This document shows, piece by piece, positions 19,963-27,773 of a stretch of 64,000 nucleotides of DNA (its first letter is position 1; each line of letters begins with the position of its first letter). The notes below the pieces were generated by a model. That model was given only the letters and a program-made list of their open reading frames with translations, did no database searches and was not told the origin of the DNA. The position numbers and the translations under genes are program-made. The DNA is from Prauserella endophytica (GTDB lineage Bacteria > Actinomycetota > Actinomycetes > Mycobacteriales > Pseudonocardiaceae). The DNA lies in contig NZ_SWMS01000005.1 of NCBI RefSeq assembly GCF_005146945.1, positions 186,001 through 250,000 on the forward strand. Reading direction: 5' to 3'.

Positions 19963-21762
19963 ATGCGGGTGGGTGGGCTGCTGGTCACGATGGTGCTGGC
20001 CGGGTCGATGCTGCTCCCGGTACCGGCGGCGGCGCAGGAACCGCCACACCCGCCGACCGATCCCGGTGACCTGCGGGTCGAGGCCGGGATCGCGCCGGGC
20101 TCCCCGGTGCCCGACCCGAGGCCGGGGGAGGCCTTCGCCGATCCGGTGGTGGCCGACCTGCAGCGTGCCGCGAGCCAGGTGCAGCGCGAGCTCGGGCAGC
20201 TCTCCGGCCAGATCCAGGGTGCACAGCAGAAGGTCGACCAGGCGGCCTCGAGGCTCGCGACGGCCAGGGCGCAACGCGAGCGGGCCGAGGCGGCGCTGGC
20301 CGCGCAGCAGCAGGAGATCGACCAGTTCTCGCGCTCGGTGTTCACGGCGATGGGCAGGGCCGACGAGTTCCGGCTGCTCGTGACCGCGGCCAGCCCCGAG
20401 GAGCTGCTCGGCGGCACGTCACTGCTGAACCGGCTGAGGGTCGAGCAGGATCAGCGGCTGGTCGGCGCGCTCACGCGGCAGCGTGAGGCCGTCGCCGCCG
20501 AGCGGGCCGCCGAGGCCGACGAACGGGCCGCCGCCGAGAGCGTGGCGGAGCTGGAGCGCCGCAGCGGCGACGCGACCAACCGTGCCGACGCCGTCTCGGC
20601 CGAGCTGCGTGACCCGATCGACGCGGCGAACGCGGCCGTCGTCGCGCAGCAGCGGGCGCAGCAGCAGCGCAACAGCGAGACCGCGGCGAGCTGGCGCGCC
20701 TACCTCGGCAGGCTCGACGCCGCGGGCATCGAGCCGCCACCCGCCGCGACGCTGCGTGACCCGGCGCTGCTGCCGGCCGGGCTGCGGGCGTTGCCGGGCA
20801 AGGACGGCAAGCCGCAGGCCGGGGTCGCTCAGATCGGCGTGAACGGCCAGCGGCTGCTCGTCCTGCCCCGGGAGACGATCAACGCCGTTTCGGCCGCCGT
20901 GGAGGCACTGGGCAGGCCGTACGTGCCGAGGGAGGGCGGCGAGGGTCCGGTGGCCTACTCGTGCGACGGGCTGGTGCGCTCCGTCTTCACGAAGGCGGGC
21001 CTCGCGCTTCCGCCCGCGGCCGCCGAGCAGTTCGCCAGGGGACGGCCGGTGCCCGCCGCCGACGCGCAGCCCGGCGACCTCGTCTTCGTCGGTCCCGCGC
21101 GCTACGGCGTGCAGTCGGTGGGCATCGTGCTCGACGAGCGGACCATGCTCGTCGCCGACGCGCGCCTCGCCGGTGTCGTCGTGGCCGACCGGCCGGCCGG
21201 AGAAAGCCTGCTGGGCGTGGTGCGGCCCGCGCTCGGGCAGCGCTCGGCCGGGGCCGTCCCCCAACGCGCGGACGGTGAGCTGACCTGGCGCTGCGGTGGC
21301 GTGGAGCTGCCGCCGAGGCGGACCGGCGCCGCCGGAGCCGACGAGGCCGCGGGCGCGTGGGGCGGCTACCCCAACGGGCTCATCCCCGGTGCGGCGATGT
21401 GTCCCATCGGCGTGGGCTCGCACGTGCTGCGCTGCGACGCCGCGCAGTCGTTCCAGGCGATGTCGCGGGCGTACGCGGCCACGTTCGGCGAGACACTGTG
21501 CCTCACCGACTCCTACCGGACGTTCTCCGCGCAGGTGGATCTGTACCGCCGCAAACCGTCGCTCGCGGCCGTTCCCGGGACGAGCAACCACGGCTGGGGC
21601 CTCGCTGTCGACCTGTGTGGCGGCGCCGAGTCGTTCGGCACGCCGCAGTACGGCTGGCTCGCGGTGAACGCCCGCGCGTTCGGCTGGGTCAACCCGGGCT
21701 GGGCGCGGCAGGGCGGCGGCCGGGAGGAGCCGTGGCACTGGGAGTTCGTCGGCACGCCGTAG
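19963..21762 (+). CDS. secreted coiled-coil protein with degenerate NlpC/P60 and intact VanY domains
   Basis: A 599-residue exported protein: Sec signal (cleavage after VPAAAQ), a coiled-coil region (about 60-250), an NlpC/P60-like domain (about 300-430) and a VanY-type D,D-carboxypeptidase domain (about 470-599). In the NlpC part Cys334 (YSCDGL) is kept, but the two histidines expected later are Ser385 (QSVGIVL) and Ala398 (MLVADA), so peptidase activity is unlikely. The VanY zinc motifs are complete: SNHGWGLAVDL (His543, Asp550) and PWHWEF (His592). The ATG at 19963 has GGAGG 8 bases upstream. It is likely to trim peptidoglycan stem peptides or support the hydrolase encoded at 22469. Confidence 0.85.
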   Translation: MRVGGLLVTMVLAGSMLLPVPAAAQEPPHPPTDPGDLRVEAGIAPGSPVPDPRPGEAFADPVVADLQRAASQVQRELGQLSGQIQGAQQKVDQAASRLATARAQRERAEAALAAQQQEIDQFSRSVFTAMGRADEFRLLVTAASPEELLGGTSLLNRLRVEQDQRLVGALTRQREAVAAERAAEADERAAAESVAELERRSGDATNRADAVSAELRDPIDAANAAVVAQQRAQQQRNSETAASWRAYLGRLDAAGIEPPPAATLRDPALLPAGLRALPGKDGKPQAGVAQIGVNGQRLLVLPRETINAVSAAVEALGRPYVPREGGEGPVAYSCDGLVRSVFTKAGLALPPAAAEQFARGRPVPAADAQPGDLVFVGPARYGVQSVGIVLDERTMLVADARLAGVVVADRPAGESLLGVVRPALGQRSAGAVPQRADGELTWRCGGVELPPRRTGAAGADEAAGAWGGYPNGLIPGAAMCPIGVGSHVLRCDAAQSFQAMSRAYAATFGETLCLTDSYRTFSAQVDLYRRKPSLAAVPGTSNHGWGLAVDLCGGAESFGTPQYGWLAVNARAFGWVNPGWARQGGGREEPWHWEFVGTP

Positions 21763-21807
21763 CGTGCGGTCCGGAAATTGTCGGTGGTGGTCCCTACCTT
21801 CAGCGGC

Positions 21808-22041
21808 ATGGACTACTTCGACGAGAACACGCTGGTCATCGACTGTGACCGTTGCCAGGTCCGTGGGGACGCCTGCTCCGACTGCGTGGTGAGCGTGCTG
21901 CTGGGCGCGCCGCCGTCGGTCGAGTGGGACACCGAGGAACAGCGCGCGGTGGACGCGCTCGCGGAGGCCGGGATGGTGCCCCGCCTGCGGCTCGTGCCCG
22001 AGGGACCGAGGGGTCACAAGCGACACCGCCGGGCGGGCTGA
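21808..22041 (+). CDS. small cysteine-rich cytosolic protein, unknown
   Basis: A 77-residue protein starting MDYFDENTLVIDCDRC. It has four cysteines in the first third, CDRC and CSDC, spaced like a metal-binding knuckle, then VVSVLLGAP and a basic C-terminus (GHKRHRRAG). There is no signal peptide. It lies 45 bp after the VanY gene and before the long leader of the NlpC/P60 gene. I do not recognise a named family; a zinc- or iron-sulfur-binding role is only a suggestion. Confidence 0.65.
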   Translation: MDYFDENTLVIDCDRCQVRGDACSDCVVSVLLGAPPSVEWDTEEQRAVDALAEAGMVPRLRLVPEGPRGHKRHRRAG

Positions 22042-22468
22042 TTACTGGCGCAAACCCGATGCGCTGAGCGGTCCATCCGATCAGGTGAACGGTCGAGGCG
22101 AATACAGCGGCGCGTTTGTTGCATCTGTCACACCGAGCGACTAAGCGCTGGTCCGATGGGGGCTGGGCCTCCGGTTGGCGATTTTCGGTACCTCGCCGGT
22201 GGACGCGAGCACCGACCTTTCGTAACCTAGCCGAGATCTCGCGCCAGGCAGCCGTTCCACCAGGGTCGGCGACGCGAGGTCGCCGCCGAAGCAGCTTGCA
22301 GTCGGGGAAGCTGTGCCGGACCACTGCGCGACATCAGGTGAATGGCGGTACCCGCGGGTACCGCTGTGCCCGATGCGCCGGAGAACGCTGGAGCGTGACG
22401 AGGGCCCCCGACCTCACGCGGTCCAGTGCGCCCGGCAGGCGGCCGAGAGCAAAGGAGACACACGCGAC
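22042..22468 (+). promoter_or_regulatory. 427-nt gene-free leader/promoter region upstream of NlpC/P60 gene
   Basis: No credible gene lies here. The region holds several self-complementary stretches, the clearest being a perfect 20-bp palindrome at 22345-22364. A long structured 5' leader before a cell-wall hydrolase gene recalls the c-di-AMP (ydaO) riboswitch found in front of such genes in actinobacteria, but the conserved GACAGCTAACC-like core was not found. It could hold a divergent riboswitch, a transcription-factor site or only a long promoter region. Confidence 0.4.
22345..22364. promoter_or_regulatory. perfect 20-bp palindrome in the NlpC/P60 leader
   Basis: The sequence GCGGTACCCGCGGGTACCGC is identical to its own reverse complement. 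It lies 104 bases before the GTG start. It may be a dimeric repressor site or a hairpin in the leader RNA. Confidence 0.5.
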
Positions 22469-23533
22469 GTGCAGTCGCATCCCGTGAAGCGCGTGGTCTC
22501 GGGCGCGCTGGCGGCCTCCGCCGTGATCGCGGTCGTCACCTTCACCCAGTCCCCGGCCACCGCAGCCCCAACCCCCGCCCCCCAGAATCCCCCCGTCCTG
22601 CAGCAGCCTTCGGGCTCCGACGCGCTCGACAAGTACCGTGAGCTGGCCGCACAGGCCGAGAAGCTCAACGAGGAGTACCTGTCGGCCGAGGAGGACCTCA
22701 AGGCCAAGGAAGGCGAGCTCCACCAGGCCAACAAGGAGCTGGAGAACGCCAGGCAGGCTCAGCGTCAGGCCATGGCGGACATCGACCGCTACCGGGTCGA
22801 CGTCGACAAGTTCGCCGGTGTGTCCTTCACCAGTGGTGCCCAGCTGAACAAGCTGTCCGCGCTGCTGACCGGTGACTCCGCGCAGGACTTCCTCGACCGC
22901 TCCTCGGCGCTCGACATCCTCGCCACCGACAAGAACAAGGCGCTCAGCAAGCTGCAGGGTGCCGTCGACGCGGCGAGCTCGGCCGAGAAGCAGGCCGCGG
23001 ACGCGCAGCGCCGGGCGCAGCAGGCCAAGGACGCCGCCGCCCGCCTCACCGCGGACCTGGAGTCCCGCAAGGAGCGTCTCGACCAGCAGGTCGAGGACCT
23101 CGCCGAGCAGGCGGGCCTGCTCAGCGACTCGGACGTGGCCGCGCAACAGGACACCGGCCCCGACGTCGGCCCGATCTCCGCGCCCGGCGCGGCCGCCCAG
23201 GCCGCGGTCGACGCCGCGATGAGCGTGCGGGGCAGCCCGTACGGCTGGGGCGACACCGGTCCGAACTCGTTCGACTGCTCGGGCCTCACGCAGTGGGCCT
23301 ACTCGCAGGCGGGCATCAGCATCCCGCGCACGAGCAGCTCGCAGTCGACGTACGGCCAGGCCGTGTCGCGTGACCAGCTGCAGCCGGGCGACCTGGTGTT
23401 CTTCTACTCGCCCGTCTCGCACGTCGGGATGTACATCGGCAACGGCATGATGGTGCACGCGCCCACCGAGGGCGACGTCGTCAAGGTCTCGCCGCTGCAG
23501 GACGAGTACAGCGGAGCGCGCAGGGTCGCGTGA
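22469..23533 (+). CDS. secreted NlpC/P60 peptidoglycan endopeptidase
   Basis: Cell-wall D,L-endopeptidase of the RipA/PgdS type, 354 residues. A Sec signal (VVSGALAASAVIAVVTFTQSPATA) is followed by a coiled coil (about 55-230) that probably gates activity, and a C-terminal NlpC/P60 domain with the complete triad Cys270 (FDCSGL), His318 (SHVGMY) and His330 (MVHAP). The GTG at 22469 follows AAAGGAG (22451-22457) at 11 bases; an in-frame GTG at 22484 is possible. The neighbourhood with pimB' matches Rv2190c/Rv2188c in M. tuberculosis. Unlike the neighbour at 19963, its active site is intact. Confidence 0.9.
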   Translation: MQSHPVKRVVSGALAASAVIAVVTFTQSPATAAPTPAPQNPPVLQQPSGSDALDKYRELAAQAEKLNEEYLSAEEDLKAKEGELHQANKELENARQAQRQAMADIDRYRVDVDKFAGVSFTSGAQLNKLSALLTGDSAQDFLDRSSALDILATDKNKALSKLQGAVDAASSAEKQAADAQRRAQQAKDAAARLTADLESRKERLDQQVEDLAEQAGLLSDSDVAAQQDTGPDVGPISAPGAAAQAAVDAAMSVRGSPYGWGDTGPNSFDCSGLTQWAYSQAGISIPRTSSSQSTYGQAVSRDQLQPGDLVFFYSPVSHVGMYIGNGMMVHAPTEGDVVKVSPLQDEYSGARRVA

Positions 23534-23568
23534 CGGCTTCCACCGCCGGGGCGGGATAGTCTCCAGCC

Positions 23569-24726
23569 ATGCGCCGCACGCTCTTGGTGACGAACGACTT
23601 CCCGCCCCGGCCGGGTGGAATCCAGTCCTATCTGCACGCACTGGCCACCCGGCTGCCCGCCGACGACCTGGTGGTCTACGCGCCGTCGTGGGAGCGCGGT
23701 TCCGGCTCGCACCGGGCGTTCGACGCCGAGGCTCCGTTCGAAGTCGTCCGGCATCCCACCTCTCTCATGCTGCCTACGCCGGATGTGTTGCGGCGAGCCA
23801 GGAAAACCCTCCGCGCCCGAGGCTGTGAGGCCGTGTGGTTCGGTGCGGCGGCCCCGCTCGCGCTACTCGGTAGTCCACTGAGGACAGCCGGAGCGCAGCG
23901 CGTGGTGGCCTGCACTCACGGCCACGAGGTCGGCTGGTCAATGCTTCCGGCCGCACGCCAGGCGTTGCGGCGCATCGGCGACACCGCCGACGTGGTGACC
24001 TACGTCAGCGACTACACGCGCCGCCGGTTCGCTGCGGCCTTCGGCCCGCTCGCCGGCCTCGAGCACCTGCCCTCCGGCGTCGACCCCGACCGGTTCCGGC
24101 CCGACGACGCGGCGCGCGAGGAGATTCGCAAACGTCACGACCTCGGCGACCGGCCCGTCATGGTGTGCGTGTCCCGGCTCGTGCCCCGCAAGGGGCAGGA
24201 CATGCTCGTGCGCGCACTGCCCGAGCTGCGCAGGCGGGTTCCGGACGCGGCGCTGCTGCTCGTCGGCGGGGGCCCCTACCGCAAGCGGCTCACCGAGCTG
24301 GCCCGCGAGAACGGCGTCGAGCAGCACGTGGTGCTCACGGGCTCGGTGCCGTGGGAGGAGCTGCCCGCGCACTACGCGGCGGGTGACGTCTTCGCGATGC
24401 CGGCGAGGACGCGGGGCAAGGGGCTCGACGTGGAGGGCCTCGGCATCGTCTACCTGGAGGCGTCGGCGACGGGGCTGCCCGTGGTGGCGGGCAACTCGGG
24501 CGGTGCGCCGGAGACCGTGCTCGACGAGGTGACCGGGCACGTCGTTGACGGGCGCAGGCTTGATCAGCTCGTGGACACCGTCGCCCCGCTGCTCGCGGAT
24601 CCGGTGCGCGCGCGGCGCATGGGCGAGGCAGGCCGCGCTTGGGTCAGCGAGCACTGGCGGTGGGACATCCTGGCGAGCCGGCTCGCGGCGATGCTCGACG
24701 GAACCCCGGTCACGCAGGCGGGCTGA
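23569..24726 (+). CDS. pimB: GDP-mannose-dependent phosphatidylinositol monomannoside mannosyltransferase (PimB'-like)
   Basis: GT4-family glycosyltransferase, 385 residues, adding the second mannose in phosphatidylinositol mannoside synthesis at the inner face of the membrane. The N-terminus TNDFPPRPGGIQSY is the family's acceptor-side loop; the C-terminal Rossmann domain has SRLVPRKGQD, the GSVPWEEL segment and the EGLGIVYLEASATGLPVVAGNSGG donor-binding motif. Synteny with an NlpC/P60 gene supports PimB' over other GT4 enzymes. No ribosome site is seen; TAGTCT lies 6 bases before the ATG, so the mRNA may be leaderless. Its end overlaps the convergent gene by 17 bp. Confidence 0.85.
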   Translation: MRRTLLVTNDFPPRPGGIQSYLHALATRLPADDLVVYAPSWERGSGSHRAFDAEAPFEVVRHPTSLMLPTPDVLRRARKTLRARGCEAVWFGAAAPLALLGSPLRTAGAQRVVACTHGHEVGWSMLPAARQALRRIGDTADVVTYVSDYTRRRFAAAFGPLAGLEHLPSGVDPDRFRPDDAAREEIRKRHDLGDRPVMVCVSRLVPRKGQDMLVRALPELRRRVPDAALLLVGGGPYRKRLTELARENGVEQHVVLTGSVPWEELPAHYAAGDVFAMPARTRGKGLDVEGLGIVYLEASATGLPVVAGNSGGAPETVLDEVTGHVVDGRRLDQLVDTVAPLLADPVRARRMGEAGRAWVSEHWRWDILASRLAAMLDGTPVTQAG

Positions 24727-25342
24727 TCCGCATCGCCGGGTTGCGCGGATGGTCCATCCGCACCACGACGTCCGCCGTCTCGTCGGGCCGCACCTCCCGG
24801 TCGTAGCGCGTGTACGCGGGCAGTGCCCATGCCTCGTCGCGGGGCAGCGTCCGCTCGCGTGCGGCGGGGGAGAGCCACAGGTGGACGGCGAGTTCGACCG
24901 CGAGGCCCCGGCCCAGCAGCAGCTCGCCGTCGAGCAGCAGCACGGCCCCGTTCGGCAGCCGCGTGCGGCGCAGGCGGTGGGCGCGGTCGCGGTCGCGGTC
25001 CCACAGCGCGGGCAGCACCTCGCCGCTGCCGTCCGGCGCGAGCGGGTCGAGCACCTCGCGCCGCAGCGCGGAGACGTCGAGCCAGTCCTCGTAGCGGACG
25101 TCCGGGTCGTGACGGCCCCGTTCGAGCCGCAGTGACGCCGGGCGCAGGAAGTCCCACGCCGACACACGCAGCACCTCGCGGCCGAGCACGCGCAGCGGGT
25201 CGACGAGTGCGTCGGCCAGCCGAGCCGGTTCCGGGCCCGCTCCGTCGACGACGACCCTGGTCCACGGACGCGCGGGCAGGTCCGCGATGCGGTCGGTGAG
25301 CTCGTCGACGAGCCGTTCCGGCGAGATGGGCCGGTAGCTCAC
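24710..25342 (-). CDS. uridine kinase-like protein with degenerate P-loop
   Basis: A 210-residue protein resembling the uridine kinase/phosphoribulokinase-like P-loop family (RVLGREVLRVSAWDFLRPASLRLERGRHDPDVRYEDWLD follows the usual order of substrate-site segments). The expected GxxGxGK[ST] loop reads DGAGPEPARLA, so the phosphate-binding Lys is missing and kinase activity is doubtful. The GTG at 25342 overlaps the stop of the upstream TetR gene (GTGA), so the two are translationally coupled. Confidence 0.7.
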   Translation of the reverse strand: MSYRPISPERLVDELTDRIADLPARPWTRVVVDGAGPEPARLADALVDPLRVLGREVLRVSAWDFLRPASLRLERGRHDPDVRYEDWLDVSALRREVLDPLAPDGSGEVLPALWDRDRDRAHRLRRTRLPNGAVLLLDGELLLGRGLAVELAVHLWLSPAARERTLPRDEAWALPAYTRYDREVRPDETADVVVRMDHPRNPAMRISPPA

Positions 25343-25899
25343 GGTGTCACCCCCGTGAGCACCGTGTCGACCAGCTCGCGCACGGCCGCCTTGCGCGGGC
25401 TCTCGCCCCGGCCCAGCACGCGCAGCCAGAGCGCCCCGGCGAGCAGATCCATGATCAGCTTCGGGTCGGCGTCGGCGCGCAGCTCGCCGCGTTCGACGGC
25501 GCGCTCGAACACCACCCGCTCCCTGCGCAGCCGGTCGGCGAAGAATGCGCGGGCGAACGCGGCGAGCTCGGGCCGGTGGGTCGCGGCGCCCAGCACCGCG
25601 GTGACCACGGCCCCCGTCGCCCTGCCCGTGAGCAGCCGCAGGATCTGCTCGACCAGCGCGCACAGGTCCTCGCGGAGGGTCCCGGTGTCGGGCACGTTCA
25701 GCTCGAGCAGATTCGCGTCGGTGAGCGCCGCGCCCAGCAGTGCGTCCTTCGACGGCCACCAGCGGTAGATCGTCGTCTTGTTCACGCCCGAACGGGCCGC
25801 GACGCCCTCGATGGTGAGGCCGTCGTAGCCGCGTTCGGTGAGGAGCGCGAGCGTGGCGGCGTACACGTCCTCCGCTCGGCGCGGTCCGCTGGCCGGCAT
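25339..25899 (-). CDS. TetR/AcrR-family transcriptional regulator
   Basis: DNA-binding repressor, 186 residues. The N-terminal helix-turn-helix is LTIEGVAARSGVNKTTIYRWWPSKDAL (about residues 28-55); the C-terminal part is the helical ligand and dimer domain of the TetR_C type. The start at 25899 lies 12 bp from the inverted repeat 25911-25935, its probable operator, and the divergent HXXEE gene begins just beyond. Autoregulation and control of the divergent gene are therefore likely. It is coupled to the uridine-kinase-like gene downstream. Confidence 0.88.
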   Translation of the reverse strand: MPASGPRRAEDVYAATLALLTERGYDGLTIEGVAARSGVNKTTIYRWWPSKDALLGAALTDANLLELNVPDTGTLREDLCALVEQILRLLTGRATGAVVTAVLGAATHRPELAAFARAFFADRLRRERVVFERAVERGELRADADPKLIMDLLAGALWLRVLGRGESPRKAAVRELVDTVLTGVTP

Positions 25900-25910
25900 C
25901 GGCCTATACT

Positions 25911-25935
25911 ACAACGCAACGGTGCGTTGCGTTGT
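25911..25935. promoter_or_regulatory. operator between divergent TetR and HXXEE genes
   Basis: A perfect 10-bp inverted repeat, ACAACGCAAC and GTTGCGTTGT, separated by 5 bp. It lies in the 49-bp gap between the divergent starts at 25899 and 25949. TATACT at 25905-25910 resembles a plus-strand -10 element, which would put the transcript start inside the repeat. This is the layout of a TetR autorepressor operator. Confidence 0.75.
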
Positions 25936-25948
25936 GAGGAGTCGTGCG

Positions 25949-26476
25949 ATGGCAGGAAAAGACGTGGTGCCGAAGTCGGTCACGTGGGGGCTGTTCGTCG
26001 CCTGGGCGGTGCACGACGCCGAGGAGCTGGTGACGATGCCAGGCTGGGTGGGCCGGTCCCGGCAGCGACTGACCACACGGCTGCCGTGGGTGCCCGCACG
26101 GGTGTGGGACCGGCTCGACGTGTCGCGAACGCACGCCACGGTCGCGATCGGGCTCATGGGCGGGGTGCTGGCCGCCGCGTCGTTCGCCGGGGCCCGCACG
26201 GGCGGCCGCAGCGGTCTCTACCAGGCGGTGCTGACCGGCTTCGGCTGGCACTCGCTGACCCACGTCGCGCAGGCCGTCGCCACCGGTGGGTATGCGCCGG
26301 GCGTGGTGACCGCGCCGACGGTGGTGGCGCCCTTTTCGTTGTGGGCCCGGCGAAAGCTGCGTGCGGCCGGGATCGACCGCGACGGCGGCGCGTGGTCGCT
26401 CGTCCTGCTGCCCGTGGTGCTCGCCGCCGTGCACGGCGCCGCGAGCCGGATAGAGGGGCACTCGCGCGCGGGCTGA
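25949..26476 (+). CDS. HXXEE-domain membrane protein
   Basis: A 175-residue protein with the HXXEE signature (HDAEEL at about residue 20) and several hydrophobic helices, the usual features of this uncharacterised family. A second conserved-looking His lies in GWHSLTHV. The ATG at 25949 has GAGGAG 8 bases upstream. It is divergent from the TetR gene across a strong operator, so its expression is probably TetR-controlled. Function unknown. Confidence 0.75.
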   Translation: MAGKDVVPKSVTWGLFVAWAVHDAEELVTMPGWVGRSRQRLTTRLPWVPARVWDRLDVSRTHATVAIGLMGGVLAAASFAGARTGGRSGLYQAVLTGFGWHSLTHVAQAVATGGYAPGVVTAPTVVAPFSLWARRKLRAAGIDRDGGAWSLVLLPVVLAAVHGAASRIEGHSRAG

Positions 26477-26518
26477 ACCGTTGAACGGGTGCGGACGAAC
26501 CGAAGCGGGGAGGCAGGC

Positions 26519-27718
26519 GTGGACTTCGGGACCAGGCTCGGTGACGACTTCGTGCAGGACCCGCACCGGATCGGGCGGCTGCTGCGGGAGGAGGGGCCGG
26601 TGCGCCAGGTGACTCTGCGCCGCGGCCTGCCCGCGTGGCTCGTCACCTCCTACGCCGAGGCCAGGTCGCTGCTCGCGGACCCGAGGCTCGCGAAGGACGC
26701 GAGCAAACGCCCGCAGCTGTTCCCGCGCGCGGCGACCGGGGATGAGCCCTCGCCGTTCTCCCGCATGATCGCGGCGCACCTGCTCAACAGCGACCCGCCC
26801 GACCACACTCGCCTGCGCAGGCTCGTCGCCAAGGCGTTCACCGGCAGGACCGTCGCGCGCCTGCGCCCGCGCATCGAGCAGATCGCCGACGAGCTGCTCG
26901 ACGACCTCGCCGGCTCGGCAGAGGTGGACCTGGTGGAGTCCTATGCGTTTCCCTTGCCCATCACGGTGATCTGCGAGCTGCTCGGCGTGCCGAGCGAGGA
27001 CCGGGATCGCTTCCGCGCGTGGTCGGCGACGCTGATCTCGCCTGCCGACGCGGACGAGCTCGGCCGCGCCTCCCACGAGCTGGCCGCCTACCTGATCACG
27101 TTGCTTGACCGCAAACGCGAGGCACCGGCGGACGACCTGCTGTCGGACCTCGTGCACACCTCCGACGAGGGCGACCAGCTGTCGCAGGCCGAGCTGGTGT
27201 CCATGGCCTTCCTGTTGCTGGTGGCCGGCCACGAGACGACCGTGAGCCTGATCGCGAACGGGGTGCTCGCGCTGCTGCGCGAGCCGGATCAGCTCGCGGC
27301 CCTGCGGGCCGATCCGTCGCTGTTGCCCGGCGCCGTCGAGGAGTTCCTCCGCTTCGACGGGCCCATCAATCTCGCGACGCTGCGCTACACCACCGAGCCG
27401 GTGCGCGTCGGTGACGTGGAGCTACCCGAGAACGCGTTCGTGCTGGTCTCGCTGCTGGCCGCCAACCGCGACGAGGCGCGGTTTCCCGATCCGGACCGGC
27501 TCGACATCACGCGGTCCGCGAACGGGCATCTCGCGTTCGGTCACGGTATCCACTACTGCGTCGGCGCGCCGCTGGCGCGGCTGGAAGGCGAGATCGCGAT
27601 CGGCAGGCTGCTCCACCGGTTCGGTGACCTACGGCTCGCCGGGGCCGAGGACGGCCTGCGCTGGCGCGACAGCACGCTCGTGCACGCGCTGGAGTCGCTT
27701 CGCGTGCGGCTGAGCTGA
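26519..27718 (+). CDS. cytochrome P450
   Basis: Haem-thiolate monooxygenase of the bacterial class I type, 399 residues. Visible landmarks are the I-helix AGHETT, the K-helix EEFLR (ExxR), and the haem loop [15 protein letters not shown] with the Cys ligand. The GTG at 26519 is chosen because GGGGAGG lies about 6 bases before it; an in-frame GTG at 26489 is the alternative. It starts 42 bp after the HXXEE gene in the same direction and may be co-transcribed. No ferredoxin or reductase gene is adjacent. Substrate unknown. Confidence 0.93.
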   Translation: MDFGTRLGDDFVQDPHRIGRLLREEGPVRQVTLRRGLPAWLVTSYAEARSLLADPRLAKDASKRPQLFPRAATGDEPSPFSRMIAAHLLNSDPPDHTRLRRLVAKAFTGRTVARLRPRIEQIADELLDDLAGSAEVDLVESYAFPLPITVICELLGVPSEDRDRFRAWSATLISPADADELGRASHELAAYLITLLDRKREAPADDLLSDLVHTSDEGDQLSQAELVSMAFLLLVAGHETTVSLIANGVLALLREPDQLAALRADPSLLPGAVEEFLRFDGPINLATLRYTTEPVRVGDVELPENAFVLVSLLAANRDEARFPDPDRLDITRSANGHLAFGHGIHYCVGAPLARLEGEIAIGRLLHRFGDLRLAGAEDGLRWRDSTLVHALESLRVRLS

Positions 27719-27761
27719 GGCGGGGCGGCGCACATCACGTCCTCGCACCGGCGGCCGCGCC

Positions 27762-27767
27762 TACAGT
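27762..27767 (+). promoter_or_regulatory. -10-like element directly before bioA (probable leaderless start)
   Basis: TACAGT lies six bases before the bioA ATG, and no ribosome-binding site is present, so the transcript could begin at the ATG. No convincing -35 hexamer is seen. Confidence 0.35.
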
Positions 27768-27773
27768 GCTGCC

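Noticed and set aside
17553-20417. A 954-codon minus-strand frame
   Set aside because: It is antisense to three genes with clear motifs (secreted phosphodiesterase, NYN protein, VanY fusion) and is compositionally a shadow.
22042-22468. c-di-AMP (ydaO) riboswitch
   Set aside because: The gene context fits, but the conserved GACAGCTAACC...GTAGGC-type core could not be found by eye, so it is not called as such.
24710-25759. A longer start for the uridine-kinase-like protein
   Set aside because: The extension runs through the TetR gene in another frame; GTG at 25342 has a GGGGGTG site and the typical 4-base overlap.
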